64,000 bases of DNA, taken from the NCBI GenBank assembly GCA_016218105.1, contig JACRET010000051.1, forward strand, positions 1 to 64,000, in the 5' to 3' direction. Of this stretch, positions 61,061 to 64,000 are shown one piece after another. The translations under genes were made by a program, and so were the position numbers. Below the pieces are notes generated by a model that was not told the DNA's origin, made no database searches, and was given only the letters and a program-made list of their open reading frames with translations. This DNA comes from Deltaproteobacteria bacterium. Its GTDB lineage: Bacteria > Desulfobacterota > GWC2-55-46. Numbering within the stretch: position 1 is the first letter of the stretch; every line of letters starts with the position of its first letter.

Positions 61061-62382
61061 CAGCTAAAAAAACAACCGCAGACAAGCTGCCAGGAACCTT
61101 CAAATTGTTTATAGCCTGGGCCTTCGTCCTCATAGGCAGGCCTCAGGACCTTATCCCTGCCTTGCAATCGTTCAGGCCTGCCCTGGGCCTCGCGATAATA
61201 ACGCTGATCTCCGTGCTGCTCACCACGCCTCCGAAACGATTGTCGCCTTTATTCAAGCTGGGTGTAACAAAAAGCTATCTGCTTTTGTATCTGGTGATGA
61301 TAGCAGGCATACCTTTTGCCTATCACAGACGTGTGGCTTTTGAGTTCATATTCAATCTTTATCTGACAAATATATTATTTTTCATGGTCTTTCTGCTCCT
61401 CATCGATTCGATAAAAAAAATAAAAATATTCTTTTCAGTCATTGCCCTGTCGGCCTTTTTTTACAGCGTGTTCGGCCTCTTGAAGGGCTCATATACGGCA
61501 GGGAGGTTTGCAATTTACGGCCAGACATATGATCCCAATGACATAGCGTACATGCTGCTCACGCTCTTCCCATTATCCTTTTATTACATAATAAACAGGG
61601 ACGGGGCATTAAAGAGGATATTGGCGGCGGCGGCCGTGCTCTGTTCCATTGTCGTAATCCTGTTATCTGGCTCCAGGGCGGGCATCATAGGGCTCGCGGT
61701 AGTGTTGATGCTGATCCTGTTTTCAAGCAATTTGAAGTTCAAAATGTCTTATAAGGCTGCGTTTGTCATATGCCTGGTGACGGTCGCCCTGATCTACGGT
61801 CAAAGAATAAACACGGAGCGCTATCTTACGCTTATGGACATGGGGAGCGACTATAATCTGACCGATGAATTCGGGCGCCTCCAAATCTGGAAGAGAGCCC
61901 TTCAGCTGCTTTCATCAAACCCTGTGACAGGGGTCGGCGTAAACTGCTTCTCCATGGCCCTGGGGTACCTCCGGGGCGATCTTGCAATCCTGCCTAAATG
62001 GCAGGCTGCCCACAATTCTTATATCCAGATCGCCGTAGAAACCGGCGTGATAGGTTTTCTCATCTTCATTACTATTATTGCGGGATGCTTCAGGAACTTT
62101 TTCTCATCCAAAAGCCTCGCGGCCCAATACGCGGATATTCAACCCGCGGAAAAGGCGCAATTCCAGTGCATGGCAAGCCTCCTCTCCATCAGCTTTACCG
62201 GGCACCTGATAACGGCCTTCTTCCTTTCCCAGGGATACTCTATCCTGTTTACGCTCTTTTTCGCATTTTCGGGAGTTCTGCATAGATTGACTCAAAGCGC
62301 AGACTCTAAAAAGATCGCCTTAAAAAAACCGCGAGGTTTGAACTATGCTGACGATCCCTCTCAGGCCCTTAAGAATCCTTAG
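61057..62382 (+). CDS. O-antigen polymerase/ligase (Wzy/WaaL family)
   Basis: 441 residues starting at GTG 61057 within GTGA. About 11-12 membrane helices, with the family motif SGSRAGIIGL (about residue 206), the large periplasmic loop containing TGVGVNCFSM and HNSYIQIAVETG near residues 290-330, and a further helix after it. It polymerises repeat units or ligates finished polymer in the periplasm. It is intact, in contrast to the relative at 2550-3926. Which of the two roles it has cannot be told from sequence alone. Confidence 0.87.
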   Translation: MTAKKTTADKLPGTFKLFIAWAFVLIGRPQDLIPALQSFRPALGLAIITLISVLLTTPPKRLSPLFKLGVTKSYLLLYLVMIAGIPFAYHRRVAFEFIFNLYLTNILFFMVFLLLIDSIKKIKIFFSVIALSAFFYSVFGLLKGSYTAGRFAIYGQTYDPNDIAYMLLTLFPLSFYYIINRDGALKRILAAAAVLCSIVVILLSGSRAGIIGLAVVLMLILFSSNLKFKMSYKAAFVICLVTVALIYGQRINTERYLTLMDMGSDYNLTDEFGRLQIWKRALQLLSSNPVTGVGVNCFSMALGYLRGDLAILPKWQAAHNSYIQIAVETGVIGFLIFITIIAGCFRNFFSSKSLAAQYADIQPAEKAQFQCMASLLSISFTGHLITAFFLSQGYSILFTLFFAFSGVLHRLTQSADSKKIALKKPRGLNYADDPSQALKNP

Positions 62383-62953
62383 GTCGCAACGTCGATATCT
62401 CTCTCTTAAGGATGTTTTTGTCCTCCTCAAAAATGCCTTTTTCAGGTCTGACGAGATATTGATCTACAGGAAAGACCTGGACTCAATGAAAGGCTGTTCG
62501 AAAAATGACGGCGATATTTCGATCGGGCGGGTGGATGAGCTTGAATATGCAAGAAGGAAAATACCCTCACCCCCGTGGGAGTTTTACTGCCACATCTACG
62601 ACCGTGTAACGGATTTTTTCTTATACAAGGCAAAAAACGGCGAAATCGCGCACATCAGCTGGATATATAAGAAAGGAGACCCGAACAGGATCATCGATCT
62701 CGGGCCCCAGGAGAGCGAGATCAAATATTCGCTGACATTTCCTGAGTTCAGAGGCAAGGGTATTTATCCCGCCGTGTTGTTTAAGATACAGGATCACCTC
62801 AGGGATAAGGGTGTCAAAAGGGTTTTCATATGCGTGCATCAGAATAATACGCCGTCCATTAAAGGCATACAGAAGGCAGGCTTTACCTTCCTGGCCAAGA
62901 TCAAGCTCATTAAGCTTCTAGGGTTTCAAATAAACAGAAAATTCTCGTCGTGA
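62345..62953 (+). CDS. GNAT-family N-acetyltransferase
   Basis: 202 residues with a GNAT core: the acetyl-CoA loop PEFRGKGIYPAVL (about residues 136-148) and NTPSIKGIQKAGF near the C-terminus. It could acylate an amino sugar or another amine in the polysaccharide pathway. The start lies 38 bases inside the Wzy gene, so the two are co-translated; a later start is possible because the first 30 residues are not conserved-looking. The substrate is unknown. Confidence 0.72.
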   Translation: MLTIPLRPLRILRSQRRYLSLKDVFVLLKNAFFRSDEILIYRKDLDSMKGCSKNDGDISIGRVDELEYARRKIPSPPWEFYCHIYDRVTDFFLYKAKNGEIAHISWIYKKGDPNRIIDLGPQESEIKYSLTFPEFRGKGIYPAVLFKIQDHLRDKGVKRVFICVHQNNTPSIKGIQKAGFTFLAKIKLIKLLGFQINRKFSS

Positions 62954-62971
62954 GAGATAGGGAAAAAATCA

Positions 62972-64000
62972 ATGGTAGAGATAAGGGAAATTTCAGAATC
63001 AGAAAAGGCGTACTGGGATTCGGAAATACGGCGTTTTGACTACGCCCACCCTCTGAATGCCTTCGACTGGGGTAAGATCAGGCAGATCGACAACTGGTCT
63101 CCGATATATCTTGTGGCCGAACGCTCCGGAAGGTTTTGCGGCGCGCTGATGATCTTGTCCAAAAAAATACCTTTCACCCCTTTTTCCATTTTTTACAGCC
63201 CGAGGAGCCCTGTCTGGGATTACGATGACGATGAAACCATTGAAAAGCTCATAGAGGCGGCCAGAAAAATTGCGAAAAACAAAAAGGCTCTCTTTTTAAG
63301 ATGCGACCCGGCCATTCCCGAAGGCGTTATAGCCTCAAACGGAGATAAACTGACCCGGCTGGGGTTCCGGCATCTTGAGCAAAGGTGGACTTTCTGGAAC
63401 ACCCCCAGGGATGTTTCTCGAATCGATTTGACGAGGGCTCAAACGGCTGAAGGGTTCTTTAATCTCCTCGACAGGGATACCAGAAGGTGCATACGAAAGG
63501 CCGCGAAGGAAGGCGTCGCTATCGAGCCTGCCACTACCGAGAGCGAGCTTGAGATCTTTTACGGCATTTTCAAGGAATTTACGGTAAACAAGGGGTTCAT
63601 GTCCCGCGGGTACGAATACCAGAGGCGCCTGTGGGAAACTTATGTCACGCATGAAAACGGGCGTCTTTTCCTGGCCAAATATCAAGGCAACATAATCGGC
63701 GGCCTCATATGTATAATGTTCGCCGACAAGTGCCTGGCGATGCATATGGGCACGCCTTACAAGTATCATAACCTGTACTCCTATTACGCCTATGTATGGG
63801 AAAGCATAAAGTGGGCAAAAGAAAGGGGCTGCCGCTGGTACAGCTTCCGGGGGGTCGGCACAACCCCCACTCAGGAGCATTTCAAGAACAAGTTTCTACC
63901 GGAACCCGTAGGCATGGCGGGATATTATGACCTTCCATTCAGAAGCTGGCTCTACAGGATATTTTATGTCCTGGAATTTCAAGCGCTTCCAAGGGCATGG
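62972..64000 (+). CDS. FemAB/peptidoglycan-bridge-like GNAT protein (partial, 3' end outside window)
   Basis: 343 codons from ATG 62972 to the window edge, with AGGGA about ten bases upstream. The tandem-GNAT FemAB layout is visible: NAFDWGKI, DRDTRRCIRKAAKEG, FMSRGYEYQRRLW, NIIGGLICIMF and WYSFRGVGTTPTQEHFKNKF. FemX/lipid II-type relatives add amino acids to amines using aminoacyl-tRNA. It differs from the XrtA-type FemAB at 36877. In this context it might add an amino acid to a glycan precursor, which could serve as the amine partner for the ATP-grasp ligases, though this is inference. Confidence 0.83.
   Translation, partial: MVEIREISESEKAYWDSEIRRFDYAHPLNAFDWGKIRQIDNWSPIYLVAERSGRFCGALMILSKKIPFTPFSIFYSPRSPVWDYDDDETIEKLIEAARKIAKNKKALFLRCDPAIPEGVIASNGDKLTRLGFRHLEQRWTFWNTPRDVSRIDLTRAQTAEGFFNLLDRDTRRCIRKAAKEGVAIEPATTESELEIFYGIFKEFTVNKGFMSRGYEYQRRLWETYVTHENGRLFLAKYQGNIIGGLICIMFADKCLAMHMGTPYKYHNLYSYYAYVWESIKWAKERGCRWYSFRGVGTTPTQEHFKNKFLPEPVGMAGYYDLPFRSWLYRIFYVLEFQALPRAW

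Overview
The window looks like chromosomal DNA of a Gram-negative bacterium: there is outer-membrane polysaccharide export machinery, an exosortase A (XrtA) locus and lipopolysaccharide-type sugar pathways. Frequent ATA and AGG codons and several gene types (SLBB export protein, TPR membrane protein, XrtA locus) would suit an uncultured Nitrospirota or deltaproteobacterial lineage, but no rRNA or tRNA is present to settle this. Almost the whole 64 kb is surface-polysaccharide biosynthesis, arranged as two adjacent systems. Each has its own Wzz-type protein, export protein, Wzx flippase and Wzy/ligase.

System 1 (about 1-21.0 kb, minus strand) reads as one long operon from a promoter near 21.15 kb. 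Its order is Wzz, a large SLBB export protein, an L-2-hydroxyglutarate-oxidase-like enzyme, GDP-heptose genes (hddC, hddA), sugar-nucleotide epimerases/reductases, a split transketolase, an aldo/keto reductase, a B12-radical SAM enzyme, a GT2, a Wzx flippase, a Wzy polymerase/ligase interrupted by an in-frame amber codon, a GT4 and a heparinase II/III-like protein that runs off the left edge. The genes suggest an unusual heptose-derived or branched sugar.

A middle section (21.0-26.8 kb) holds two multi-membrane proteins, a GalE-like epimerase and a LuxR-type regulator.

System 2 (27.5-64 kb, plus strand) is split into cassettes by intergenic repeats: (a) a Wza-like protein; (b) chain-length protein, MinD-like ATPase, a J-like/tyrosine-kinase fusion and the priming glycosylphosphotransferase; (c) a NusG/RfaH-like antiterminator followed by an ops-like site and the XrtA operon (deacetylase, exosortase-EpsI fusion, FemAB, aminotransferase, second deacetylase, asparagine-synthase-type amidotransferase, GT2); (d) a ComA-like and ComB-like pair interleaved with two ATP-grasp ligases and ending in a methyltransferase; (e) GT4, Wzx and a MaoC-SDR fusion; (f) an acyl-assembly set (AAC(3)-like transferase, two ACPs, KAS III, FabD, FkbH-like protein); (g) an alpha/alpha-barrel protein, GT4, Wzy, a GNAT and a FemAB-like protein that runs off the right edge.

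The best candidates for undescribed biology are cassette (d), which looks able to make 3-sulfolactate and attach it through an amide bond to a glycan or peptide, and cassette (f), which looks able to build a small hydroxyacyl or glyceryl-derived acyl group. A family of about 157-bp TA-flanked inverted-repeat elements (MITE-like) sits at the cassette borders and in two places supplies the stop codon of the preceding gene.
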